Source: an uncultured Alistipes sp.
Lineage (GTDB): Bacteria > Bacteroidota > Bacteroidia > Bacteroidales > Rikenellaceae
Reading direction: 5' to 3'
Assembly: GCA_910584485.1 (NCBI GenBank)
Contig: CAJUAV010000002.1
Coordinates: 1-64,000 of the forward strand
Length of the DNA: 64,000 nucleotides
The notes under the pieces were generated by a model. It was not told where the DNA came from, did not search any database, and saw nothing but the letters and a program-made list of their open reading frames with translations. Below are positions 23,996 through 32,760 of this stretch, in pieces. A program made the position numbers and the translations under genes. How positions within the stretch are numbered: the stretch's first letter is position 1; every line of letters starts with the position of its first letter.

Positions 23996-24672
23996 TCCAT
24001 GCGGAAAAGATAGGTGATCGTGCCGCCCTGAATCGTGGCACGGCTTTCGGTAAAGCGGGCTCGACGGGCCGCAGCCGCGGCGGCAGCCACCAGCTCGGGG
24101 TCGCTCGTCGTCGAACCGCGCGGCTCGAAGGCGGCACTCGTCACGCGACCCGCCGCGTCGACCGTCACGCGGATCAGCACCTTGCCGCTCTTCGAACCCG
24201 GGTAATCGGGACGCGGCAGCGCCCCCACCAATCCGCGGCCCTGCAACCCCTTGTCGAGGCGGTCGAGCCCGTCGGGGCTCAAACCCGGGCCGTTGCCAGC
24301 GTTCTGCTCCTCCCCTTCGCGCGCTTGCGGATTGCCCGCGTTCGCGGGTTCGTCGGCACCGCTCTTATTCATGCTGAAGAGCGCCTTGGGATTGGGCGTG
24401 CGCGTCTCGGGCTCGCGGCCCTCCGTCTGCGCCGTCTGCTCGACGGGGGCCGCCGCCGCATGACGTCGCGGCTCGGGAGCCGTGCGCACGGGGGTCGGCG
24501 GCTGCGGAGGCACTTCGTAAAGCTCGATGACCAATTCGGTCTCGGGGCGTTCCGGACGCGTGAAATCGAACGACACGAAGGCGAAGGCCAGGGCGAGCGA
24601 CAACATGTAGCATGCCGTCACCAAGAGCGCCCAGCGTCGGGGCCTGCGATCGTTCGGGTCGTAATAGTGCAT
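23992..24672 (-). CDS. tonB: TonB family energy-transducing protein
   Basis: The 226-residue protein has one N-terminal transmembrane segment (about 14-36), a proline/alanine-rich periplasmic stretch (about 50-150) and a C-terminal TonB domain (about 150-226: YPGSKSGKVLIRVTVDAAGR, FEPRGSTTSDPELV). It carries proton-motive energy from ExbB/ExbD to outer-membrane receptors such as the SusC-type proteins. It lies downstream of exbB and exbD but is separated from exbD by a 447-base repeat-filled gap, which is unusual for a gene set that is normally tight. A TolA-like role is possible. Confidence 0.85.
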   Translation of the reverse strand: MHYYDPNDRRPRRWALLVTACYMLSLALAFAFVSFDFTRPERPETELVIELYEVPPQPPTPVRTAPEPRRHAAAAPVEQTAQTEGREPETRTPNPKALFSMNKSGADEPANAGNPQAREGEEQNAGNGPGLSPDGLDRLDKGLQGRGLVGALPRPDYPGSKSGKVLIRVTVDAAGRVTSAAFEPRGSTTSDPELVAAAAAAARRARFTESRATIQGGTITYLFRME

Positions 24673-24728
24673 CTTCGTTCAATTCTCTGTTTAATAGTTG
24701 ATCGGTCTCGGGCTTCGCGTCGGCCCGA

Positions 24729-25110
24729 TCGATTCGGCGGCAGCAGGAGGGCTGCGGGCAAATCAGACCGTCGGGTCGGAGCTTGCGAAGGGCACGCACT
24801 CGCAAGAGTTGCGGGCCTTCGCGTGGCGAAGCTCCGGCCTGCCGCGCTAAAGCGCGATTTCACTTGCAGGTCGAAGCCTGCGAAGCGCACGCCTGTTCGC
24901 AAAACTGCGGGCCTTCGCGTGGCGAAGCTCCGGCCTGCCGCGCTGAAGCGCGATTTCGCTTGCAGGTCGAAGCCTGCGGAGAGCACGCCTGTTTGCCAAA
25001 ACCGCGGGCCTTTCGCATGCGGAGGCTTCGGCCCGCCGATTCCTTGCGGAATCGATGTTCACGCGGACGGCTGCACCGCCGAGCCCTCCCGACAGCTCGC
25101 AGCCGAGTGC
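24729..25110. repeat. 96-97-base tandem repeats between exbD and tonB
   Basis: Hairpin cores beginning GCGGGCC start at 24811, 24907 and 25004. The first two share CTTCGCGTGGCGAAGCTCCGG; the third reads TTTCGCATGCGGAGGCTTCGG. Each is preceded by a block like GTCGAAGCCTGCGAAGCGCACGCC. The 447-base gap 24673-25119 holds no gene that I can support. Confidence 0.85.
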
Positions 25111-25119
25111 CCTTCTCTC

Positions 25120-25527
25120 CTACTCGGGCTGCGTCGCCGCGTGGAGTTTGTAACCGTTGCGCTTGGCGATGTTCATCACGCCGACGATCTCGTCCCAGAC
25201 GACCGACTTGTCGGCATGCAGCGAGACGGTGGCATCCTCCTGCCCCGCCAGCCGCTCCTGCAGGGCGCGTTCGACGCCCGCAACGGAGCCGACCTCCTGC
25301 AGCTCGACGTAGTAACGGTACCGGCCTTGTCCCGCATCCTGAATCGAAACGGTGGTCATCGCCTTGTCCTTGAGCTGGTTCGAGCTCTTCGGGAGCATCA
25401 GCTTCAGGGCATTGGGGTTGATGAGCGTCGTCGCGATGAGCAGGAACAGCAGCAGCAGGAACATCAGGTCGGTCATCGACGACGCCGAAAAGCTCTTATC
25501 GACTTTCGATCCGTGTTTAATAGCCAT
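25120..25527 (-). CDS. exbD: ExbD/TolR family proton-channel subunit
   Basis: The 135-residue protein has a short cytoplasmic N-terminus, one transmembrane helix (about 19-39) with the conserved Asp in SSMTDLMFLLLLFLLIATTL, and a periplasmic domain ending YKLHAATQPE. With ExbB it forms the proton-driven motor that energises TonB. It begins six bases after the exbB stop codon, in an operon after tamB. Confidence 0.9.
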   Translation of the reverse strand: MAIKHGSKVDKSFSASSMTDLMFLLLLFLLIATTLINPNALKLMLPKSSNQLKDKAMTTVSIQDAGQGRYRYYVELQEVGSVAGVERALQERLAGQEDATVSLHADKSVVWDEIVGVMNIAKRNGYKLHAATQPE

Positions 25528-25533
25528 AATGCC

Positions 25534-26208
25534 CTACTTTTGAACGGGTTGATTCAGAATATCCATAAAGGCGATCGAGTTGGCCTCCATCTGGAAGACC
25601 AGCTTCTCGATGCGGGCCACGAGGTAGTTGTAGCCGAAATAGGCGGGAATACCCACGATCAGACCCATCACGGTGGTCACCATTGCCACGTACATACCGC
25701 TCGACAGCAGCGCCAGATCGACCGTGCCGCCCGCCGCCGACATATCCATGAAGGTCTGCACCATGCCGAGCACCGTGCCCAGGAAGCCGATCATCGGGGC
25801 ACCGCCCGCGATCGTCGCCAGGAACGGCAGGCCGTTTTCGAGCTTCGACACCTCCAGGTTGGCGACGTTCTCGATCGCCGTCTGCACATCGGACATCGGA
25901 CGGCCGATGCGCTCGATGCCCTTCTCGATCATGCGGGCGATCGGCGTGTCGGTCTTGCGGCAGAGGTTCACCGCCACGGCGATCTTGCCGTCCGAAATGT
26001 AGTCGCGGATGCGGTTCATGAAATTGATGTCGAGCACCGACGCCTTGCGGATCTGGAGGTAGCGCTCGACGAAGATGAAGATCGTCACGCCGCCCAGCAG
26101 CAGCAGCGGCCACATCAACCAGCCGCCCTTCGTAAAGAGCGTCCACAACCCCATGCGGGTCTCCTCGCTTACGGCCGCCGCCTCGGCAGCCTGCAAAAAT
26201 GTCATCAT
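25534..26208 (-). CDS. exbB: MotA/TolQ/ExbB proton-channel protein
   Basis: The 224-residue inner-membrane protein has three transmembrane helices: about 28-48 (GWLMWPLLLLGGVTIFIFVE), 125-150 and 165-190. The family core AGGAPMIGFLGTVLGMVQTF is present. It forms the pentameric channel around ExbD. It starts 11 bases after the tamB stop codon and is followed by exbD, which supports cotranscription with tamB. Confidence 0.92.
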   Translation of the reverse strand: MMTFLQAAEAAAVSEETRMGLWTLFTKGGWLMWPLLLLGGVTIFIFVERYLQIRKASVLDINFMNRIRDYISDGKIAVAVNLCRKTDTPIARMIEKGIERIGRPMSDVQTAIENVANLEVSKLENGLPFLATIAGGAPMIGFLGTVLGMVQTFMDMSAAGGTVDLALLSSGMYVAMVTTVMGLIVGIPAYFGYNYLVARIEKLVFQMEANSIAFMDILNQPVQK

Positions 26209-26219
26209 ACGTTCGTTGT

Positions 26220-29200
26220 TTATTTAAGTTTATCGTTTCGTTTCGCCTTTTTCTGTTTGCGCTCCTTGCGTTTGAAGCGCTCCTTGACGCGCCGCAGCAG
26301 GTCGCGCAGGTTGTCGAAATCCTCCTTGTAATAGATGCCCACACCCGTCTCCTGCAAACCCTGGTTCTCGTCGAAGCGGTCGATCGTCTGCGTGAAAGCC
26401 TTCAGCTTGAGCGAGCCCGAACGGTCGATCAGGTAGGTCACGTAGGCTTCGCCCATGAAATTCGACATCGAGCTGTTGACCGCCTGTTTGTTGTCGAGCA
26501 GGTAGTTGCCCTCGACCTCGACGTAGAGACGATTATCGATCAGGCTCTGCGAAAGCCCGAAATCGAGCTCGTCGCCCGCCAGCTCCGTCTTGGGACGGTA
26601 GCGGATCACCAGGTTGTCCGAAATGAGGCGCGAAAGCTGGTTCGTCAAAAACTCGAGTCCCGTGGCGGCCGAGGCGGAGGCGCCGAAATTGGAGTTCGCC
26701 GCGTTGTTGTTCTCGGCCATGAAATTGTTGAGCAGCAGCAGGTAGAGGAATTGCAGGTCGATCGCCTCGGGGGTATTGAGCACCGTGGCGATGATCGCCT
26801 GCGTCTCGGGATCGGCCTCGGGAACGCGCACGTCGAACGAAATGGTCGGATTCGTCAGGCGGTCGTCGAGGCGGATGATGCACTCGACGGGCACCGAGCG
26901 ATCCGCCCCCGCGGCACCGCCCGCCCCTTCGAGCAGCGGCTGGAGCGAAGTCTTGAGCTTGTAGACCGCCTCGATGTTCAGGCGGGCGTCGGCGGGCGAC
27001 CCCGTCCACTGGATCGTCGAACCGTCGCGGATGACGAACTTCTTCGACAGCAGGTTCTGCAACGAGAAATGGTAGCTTCCCTCCGTGATCCGATAGTCGC
27101 CGAACATCTCCAGCCCGTTGCCCTTCGGATCGATCACCAGGTTGAGCAGCCCCTCGCCGCGGGCGCGGATCGGGCTGCCCGAAATCATGATCTCGGCCTC
27201 CAGATTGGGCCGTACGTCGAGCGTCAGATCGATCTTCATGCGGTTGGCCGCCCGCGCGCGCTTCTGCTTGCGCTGCTCGAAGAGGCGGCGGCGCTGCGCC
27301 ACGCGATCGAGCGAATCGGCATCGGGCGGAGCCACGAAGGTGACGAACTCGGCCGTCGACAGGTTCGACTTGTCCGACAGGGGCAGGAAGAAGAGCGAAT
27401 GATCGTCCGTCGCGGCGTTGATGCGCATGTCGGTTTCGCCCTTGCGTCCCTTGATGCGCGCCTCGCCCGAGGCGTAGATGCGTCCGTAGAAGAGTTCGTT
27501 GTCGGCCGCTGTCGTATGGAGCACGAGCATCTCGTCGGGGCGCAGCCGCACGTCGTAGGCGATGTCCGAGAGGTGGCGCAGATCGAGGTCGAGCGCGAAG
27601 GTGCCGCGGTTGCCCTCGGGGTCGAAAACAGGCACGTCGCGCGCCGTGAAACGGCTGTCGGCGAGCTTCAGTTCGGCCTCGGGCATCGAGTAGCGCACCT
27701 TCGTATAGTCGACCGTCGTGGCGAAATCGCGCACGCGGACCGAACCCGAGAGCGTCGCCTGCGGCCCCTCGCCGCGCAGCTCGATCCGTGCCGCAGCCGT
27801 TCCCTCCGTCTCGGAGACGATGCCCGCAAGGACGGGGTCGAGCAGCGCCATGTCGAGGCTGTCGACCGTGAGGCGGGCGCGGTAGAGCTTGCGATCGGGG
27901 GCGTAGAAGCCCACCAGAAGCGTATCGCTGCGCGGAGCCGCCGTCACGACCAGCCCCGCCCGCTTGCGGGCGAAATCCCACCCCGAGACGAGGTGCAGCG
28001 GCGGTGCCGCGAGACCGTTGGCCGCGAGCGAATCGAGGCGCAGATCGGCCGTCACGCGGCCGCTGCCCGGCATGCCCGTCATCGTCGCCGTACCGTTCAG
28101 GCGGCCGTCGATGCGGTATCCCATACCCTCGGCGATGCGCGTCAGGGGGGCGATCGAGAAATCGCGCAGCTGCAGCGTCAGCGAGTCGCGCTCGTCGCGC
28201 GACAGGACGCCGTCGGCAAGCAGCCGCTGGTCGGCGTTGCGCATCAGGAAACGGTCGATGCGGATGCGCGTCGAATCGATGCGGATGCCGCGGGCGCCGA
28301 GCTGCCACGTCGTCGGACCGCTCGTGTAGTGCGACGGCAGCAGATCGAGTTCGATCACCCGTCCGTCGGGCCCCTCGGCGGCTACCCCCGCCCGCAGTCC
28401 GATGCGCGCGGAGGTCTTGCGCAGCGTGTCGTTGAAACCCGTCGTCAGCTGCACGCGGCCGCGCCGCGCACCGCCCGTCACGGAGAATTGCGGCAGGCGG
28501 AACAGCCCGACGTAGAAATCTTCGGCCGAGGCGTAGAAGGTGAGCGAGTCGCGCAGGTTCGAGGCGTTGATGCGCAGCCGCGTCGCCAGCATGTTGCGCC
28601 GCTCGACGTACTCCGACGAGACGTTCAGCGAGAGGCGGTCGCTCGCGGGGTTGAACATCAGCTTGAGCGACGAGCCGTCGGCCACCTGCAACCCGTTCGC
28701 GACGGCGTCGGCGATCGGCGTGATGTTGCGCAGCTCGACGTCGAGGATCGAGAAATCGTCCGCCACCGAACTGCGCGTCGGGAGATCCTCCGCGAGCCAC
28801 TGGCCGCGGTCGATGAGCGGCAGGTAGCGCCACGCCGAGCGGCGCAGGTAGTCGAAGATCTGCGCATAGCCCGTGCGCGAGCGGAACGTGACGTCGGCGA
28901 AGGGCGAACGCAGCGCGACGTATTTGCGGTCGGCCGAATTTTCGCCCTCGATGACGAGGTTGTCGGCGCGGATCGTGCGGTCGTCGTAGCGGTATTCGGC
29001 ATCCGTGAGGCGGATGCGGCCGTTCAGGTCGTCCAGCGAGCGGCCCGAGGCCTTGGCGATGATGCGTCCCGAGAACTGCGAGAGGGTGTCGCGGCGGTTG
29101 AAATGGAGGCGATGGAGATCCACGCGGTCCAGCGTAACCGTCACGTCGTAGCGCGGCACCGAGTCGCGCCAGTCGATCAGACCCGTCAGGCGGCTTTGCA

Positions 29201-30716
29201 GGTTGGGGTCGCGCACGAAAATGCGGCCGTCGAAACGACGGTGCAGCAGGCGGCCGTCGAAGCGGATCGTATCGTAGACGTAGTCGTTGAAGCCGAGCTG
29301 CGTCAGGTCGCAGCGAAAACGCGTGCGCGTCGCCTCGCCCCCCACCGTGCCGTTCAGGTAGGCCTGCACCGTGACGCTGCCCAGCTGCGGTTCGCGGTCG
29401 AGCAGGGCTCCGACGCGGAACCTGCGGCTCGTCAGCTGCGCCTCGATCCGTCGCAGGGAGGGGCGGTCGGGAATCGGTTCGAGCCGCACGGTGCCGTCGG
29501 CCGTGCCGAGCGAGGTCGAGAGACCCAGTTGCGATTCAAAGCGGGCGAGACTCCCTTCGAAGCGGCCCGAGAGGTCGAGCCTGCCCGTGCGCAGCAGCAT
29601 CGTCCGCGTCGCCGCGGGGAGCTGCACGCCGCCCAGTTCGGAGGCCAGCCGCAGCGCCTCCCGCGCATCGGAGCGCAGAGCGGCGATGCGCACGTCGAAG
29701 CGCGCCCGCTGCTTATCGGGCAGTCCGCGCACGCGGCCCGAAGCGCGCAGCGAGGCGCCGCCCGGGGTGGTCAGGCGGCGGATCGCGAGGTCGAAATCGG
29801 CGACCGTTCCCTTGAAATCGAGGTCGAGGCGGCCGAATTCGGCCTTGCGGTGACGCAGCGCGGGGACGAACCACGCCAGATCGGTCGTCGAGAGGGTGCC
29901 GCCGTCCACGACGACGATCACGTCGACCGCCGAGACAAAGCGTTTGTAATCGGCCCACGAACCGCCCTCAAGCACGAGTTGCGGGACCGACAGATCGGAG
30001 TGCGGGAGTTGCAGGCGCGCCGCCTCCAGGGCGATACGGCCGTTGCGCAGGTCGAAGAGCGCCGCCAGGTCGCGCAGCACGAAGCCGCTCTGCTCGCGGA
30101 GCGAGAGGTGTTCGATGTCGGCCGAAATGCGGGGGCCGTCGATCGCGAAATCGTTCAGGCGGGCGGCGCACGCCTCGAAACGCATGTCGCCGTAGTCGAT
30201 GCCGTAGGCGGGATTGCGGTGTCGGAGCCGCTCGATGCGCAGCTCTAGATCGCGCACGGCGACCTGGCCGATCGAGAGGCGGAAGCCCCCCTTCTTCGGC
30301 TTGTCGGGATTCGTGAGCCGCGCCACGAGCTGCCTGATGTTCATCTCGCCCGAGGGGGTTTCGCGCAGGAAGACCTTCGCCCCCTCCAGCGAGGCCTCCG
30401 TGAAGCGGAGCCCGCTGCCGTTCAGGCCGAGACGGGGCAGGAAGGCATCGAGACGGCGGGCATACAACAACGTATCCTTTTGGTAATCTTCGACGTACAA
30501 ATCTTCGAGACGGATGCGGCCCGCGAAGCGCACATCGACGCGGCCGACCGCCACGGTCGTCTCCAGGCGGCGCGACAACATCCGCGCGGCGCGGTCGACC
30601 GCGAAATTCTGGATCGCGGGAACGGCCAGCAGCAACGACAGCACAAGCGGGGCCAGCAAGACGAACAAAATCGCCGAAAGCAGAATCTTTCCCGATATTT
30701 TTATAACTTTGTGCAT
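26220..30716 (-). CDS. tamB: TamB-like translocation/assembly protein
   Basis: At 1498 residues this is a full-length AsmA/TamB-type protein. An N-terminal anchor (about 10-32, LLSAILFVLLAPLVLSLLLA) is followed by a long beta-rich periplasmic region and the C-terminal DUF490/TamB domain (about 1130-1470) with GLEMFGDYRITEGSYHFSLQ and FLYLLLLNNFMAE. TamB family proteins bridge inner and outer membrane and move phospholipids or help outer-membrane protein insertion. The last 20 residues are very Lys/Arg-rich. It heads the exbB-exbD-tonB-DUF1573 series and is divergent from the LytTR regulator. Confidence 0.9.
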   Translation of the reverse strand: MHKVIKISGKILLSAILFVLLAPLVLSLLLAVPAIQNFAVDRAARMLSRRLETTVAVGRVDVRFAGRIRLEDLYVEDYQKDTLLYARRLDAFLPRLGLNGSGLRFTEASLEGAKVFLRETPSGEMNIRQLVARLTNPDKPKKGGFRLSIGQVAVRDLELRIERLRHRNPAYGIDYGDMRFEACAARLNDFAIDGPRISADIEHLSLREQSGFVLRDLAALFDLRNGRIALEAARLQLPHSDLSVPQLVLEGGSWADYKRFVSAVDVIVVVDGGTLSTTDLAWFVPALRHRKAEFGRLDLDFKGTVADFDLAIRRLTTPGGASLRASGRVRGLPDKQRARFDVRIAALRSDAREALRLASELGGVQLPAATRTMLLRTGRLDLSGRFEGSLARFESQLGLSTSLGTADGTVRLEPIPDRPSLRRIEAQLTSRRFRVGALLDREPQLGSVTVQAYLNGTVGGEATRTRFRCDLTQLGFNDYVYDTIRFDGRLLHRRFDGRIFVRDPNLQSRLTGLIDWRDSVPRYDVTVTLDRVDLHRLHFNRRDTLSQFSGRIIAKASGRSLDDLNGRIRLTDAEYRYDDRTIRADNLVIEGENSADRKYVALRSPFADVTFRSRTGYAQIFDYLRRSAWRYLPLIDRGQWLAEDLPTRSSVADDFSILDVELRNITPIADAVANGLQVADGSSLKLMFNPASDRLSLNVSSEYVERRNMLATRLRINASNLRDSLTFYASAEDFYVGLFRLPQFSVTGGARRGRVQLTTGFNDTLRKTSARIGLRAGVAAEGPDGRVIELDLLPSHYTSGPTTWQLGARGIRIDSTRIRIDRFLMRNADQRLLADGVLSRDERDSLTLQLRDFSIAPLTRIAEGMGYRIDGRLNGTATMTGMPGSGRVTADLRLDSLAANGLAAPPLHLVSGWDFARKRAGLVVTAAPRSDTLLVGFYAPDRKLYRARLTVDSLDMALLDPVLAGIVSETEGTAAARIELRGEGPQATLSGSVRVRDFATTVDYTKVRYSMPEAELKLADSRFTARDVPVFDPEGNRGTFALDLDLRHLSDIAYDVRLRPDEMLVLHTTAADNELFYGRIYASGEARIKGRKGETDMRINAATDDHSLFFLPLSDKSNLSTAEFVTFVAPPDADSLDRVAQRRRLFEQRKQKRARAANRMKIDLTLDVRPNLEAEIMISGSPIRARGEGLLNLVIDPKGNGLEMFGDYRITEGSYHFSLQNLLSKKFVIRDGSTIQWTGSPADARLNIEAVYKLKTSLQPLLEGAGGAAGADRSVPVECIIRLDDRLTNPTISFDVRVPEADPETQAIIATVLNTPEAIDLQFLYLLLLNNFMAENNNAANSNFGASASAATGLEFLTNQLSRLISDNLVIRYRPKTELAGDELDFGLSQSLIDNRLYVEVEGNYLLDNKQAVNSSMSNFMGEAYVTYLIDRSGSLKLKAFTQTIDRFDENQGLQETGVGIYYKEDFDNLRDLLRRVKERFKRKERKQKKAKRNDKLK

Positions 30717-30751
30717 CGAATATGCCCGGATTCCTGTTTATATAATCTTGG

Positions 30752-30759
30752 CAAAGTTA
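30752..30759 (-). promoter_or_regulatory. -7 element of the tamB operon
   Basis: TAACTTTG on the minus strand, 36 bases before the tamB start codon. A TTTG lies only 12 bases further upstream, too close for the usual spacing, so only the -7 box is assigned. Confidence 0.5.
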
Positions 30760-30830
30760 CTTTTTTTTCGGCAAACGACCATCCGAAAACGGGAGATATT
30801 TACCGAAAGTTTACCGTACGAACCGACCGC

Positions 30831-31700
30831 ATGAAACCGATTCCGCCGTTTATCTACAAAAAGAAGAACCAGATCACGATGGTACTCGTCGTACCGCTCT
30901 TCGCGATGCTCTTCATCCTGATCTACAAACCGCTCAATTTCGACCAGATCGGCAACCGGTTCCTCGGATGGCTCAACCTGCCCGACGACATCAAGGACTA
31001 CCTGGTCACCTGCTGCGTGGCGCTGATCGGCATGGCGGTGGCCGCCGTCAGCCGGCTCATCATGACCGCCTATACCAAGAAGCACGCCATATCGTACCTC
31101 AAATACATCGGCTGGGTCGCCTGCGAAATCGTCATCCTGACGCTCATCTACACGATCGTCTCGGCAGTCGCCGCCTCCGAGACGCAGCAGCTGACCGTCG
31201 CGGGCATCTTCCGCGATACGCTCATCAAGACGATCCTGATCCTGCTCATCCCCTACTCGATCATCTACGTCTGCATCGTCGGACACGAGCGCGCCCGCGA
31301 ACTCAAGACGATCCGCCGCCGCCTCGAAGAGGACGACAACGCCTTGCAGAAGGCCTACGTGCAGCTCTTCGACGAGAAGGGCAAGATGCACCTTTCGGTG
31401 CGGCGCGAGAACCTGCTGGTGATCGAATCGGCCGACAACTACGTCTGCGTGTGGTACCTGAACGGCGAGAGCATCAAGAAGGTGATGATTCGCACGACGC
31501 TCAAACAGGTGAGCGAACAGCTGGCCGCGACGAACGTCCTGCGCTGCCACCGCTCCTACATGATCAACCTCGACCGCGTGAAGGTACTGCGGCGCGAGAA
31601 GGAGGGAATCTTCGTCGAATTCGGCATCGAAGGGGTGCCCGACATCCCGATTTCGAAGACCTACAGCGAGAGTATCACCCACTGGCTCACGACCGAATAG
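30831..31700 (+). CDS. Membrane-bound LytTR-type transcriptional regulator
   Basis: The 289-residue protein has four transmembrane helices (about 15-37, 65-88, 100-127, 138-160), a charged coiled linker (165-185), and a C-terminal LytTR DNA-binding domain (about 190-286: ENLLVIESADNYVCVWYLNG, VLRCHRSYMINLDRV). No receiver domain is present, so a signal is presumably sensed in or at the membrane. The frame is open further upstream, but the Met at 30831 lies directly before the first helix. It is divergent from tamB and followed by a hairpin and a long non-coding repeat region; targets are unknown. Confidence 0.87.
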   Translation: MKPIPPFIYKKKNQITMVLVVPLFAMLFILIYKPLNFDQIGNRFLGWLNLPDDIKDYLVTCCVALIGMAVAAVSRLIMTAYTKKHAISYLKYIGWVACEIVILTLIYTIVSAVAASETQQLTVAGIFRDTLIKTILILLIPYSIIYVCIVGHERARELKTIRRRLEEDDNALQKAYVQLFDEKGKMHLSVRRENLLVIESADNYVCVWYLNGESIKKVMIRTTLKQVSEQLAATNVLRCHRSYMINLDRVKVLRREKEGIFVEFGIEGVPDIPISKTYSESITHWLTTE

Positions 31701-31710
31701 CGTCGCGCGG

Positions 31711-31733
31711 CATCGGGCGGCTGCTGCCCGATG
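31711..31733 (+). terminator. Hairpin after the LytTR gene
   Basis: CATCGGGC (31711-31718) pairs with GCCCGATG (31726-31733) around a seven-base loop, 10 bases after the stop codon. There is no U run. The arms are identical to those of the hairpin at 10343-10374. Confidence 0.5.
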
Positions 31734-31740
31734 GGCGGTT

Positions 31741-32450
31741 CAACCCGTGTGCAGAGGGGGGGCTTTCTTTCGGCATGAAGCAGTGCGCTGTCCAAAGACG
31801 GCTGCCGTCTGGATGCAGTGCGTGCGATACGGTTCGGGACGAAGCCTGCGGAGGAGCCGCAATCGACCGATGCGGGCCTCCGCTGCGGGAGGCTTCGGCC
31901 CGCCGAGGGTCTGTGCCATCGATTTCGTGGCGGCACGCAATAATACATGCAATTCATAAACCGAACGGAGGGGCCTGCACGAGCTTTGCCAGAAGCTTCG
32001 GCCCGCCGAGGGTCTGCGCCATCGATTTCGTTCGATGAACGATAACGCGCGAAATTCAAGATAGTCCGCAACCACACGAAAGAGCCTGCGCGAGCTGCGG
32101 CCCATCGAGGGAGTATGCTATCGAACGTTGCTGCACGGAGATGCGATTTGGCAGGTTCGCCGCCGGCGGCAGGAGGCAATTCGAGCGCTCCGACGCGAGA
32201 TTTGCCGTCCGCCGCATCGGGCGGCGGCGAACGGCACGCACCGACGCGCGGCGCGATCTTTACCCGGGCAGCTGCTTGCGAAATGCGCGCACGCGCAAGA
32301 GCTGCGGGCCTTCGCAGGAGCGCAGCTGCAGCCCGCCGAGGGGCACTCTATCGGAGCCGTGCGGCTTGCCGCAACGCATCGGCTGCCCGCCACCGACTGC
32401 GCCATCGAACCGTGCGGCCCGCCGATCCCGCATGAATCGCCTTGCACCTT
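31741..32450. repeat. GC-rich repeat region in a 1-kb non-coding gap
   Basis: Between 31701 and 32760 I find no gene. A hairpin core GCGGGCCTCCGC...GGCCCGCCG begins at 31871. The block from GCTTCGGCCCGCCGAGGGTC to CCATCGATTTCGT occurs at about 31889-31927 and again 104 bases later at about 31993-32031. A weaker copy ends near 32115, and more distant relatives lie at 32280-32345 and 32418-32440. A G7 run is at 31756-31762. From 32451 to 32610 the DNA becomes AT-richer and shows nothing but the approach to the next promoter. Confidence 0.75.
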
Positions 32451-32612
32451 CGAACCGTTTTTTTCGGCAGAAACGGGTGAATAAATCCGTAAAATTTACC
32501 AAAATCGAGCGTCGAATTCGCAGTCGAAATAACGAATTTCACCCCTCGATCCCGCATTTTCATCCCTGAAATCGGCCGAAATCCCCTCAATTTGTTCCGT
32601 TTGCCACATTTT

Positions 32613-32644
32613 TTTGTCCGTTTCGGAAGAAAGGGGCATCTTTG
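32613..32644 (+). promoter_or_regulatory. Likely promoter of the FadL-like gene
   Basis: TTTG (32613-32616), a 20-base spacer and CATCTTTG (32637-32644), which differs from TAnnTTTG in the first base. The 5' leader would be about 110 bases. Confidence 0.55.
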
Positions 32645-32760
32645 CCGCCGTTCGACCGAAAAAACGGAGCCGCAATGCCCGCCGTAAATATCGGTCGTGA
32701 CGCTGCTTTTATCGAAGCAACGCGCAGGCGCGTTGCGAAGTTTCACTAATACCTTTATAC

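Noticed and set aside
31756..31762. G7 run as a fifth slippage switch
   Set aside because: It is shorter than the others and lies in a non-coding region with no promoter or gene start that it could affect.
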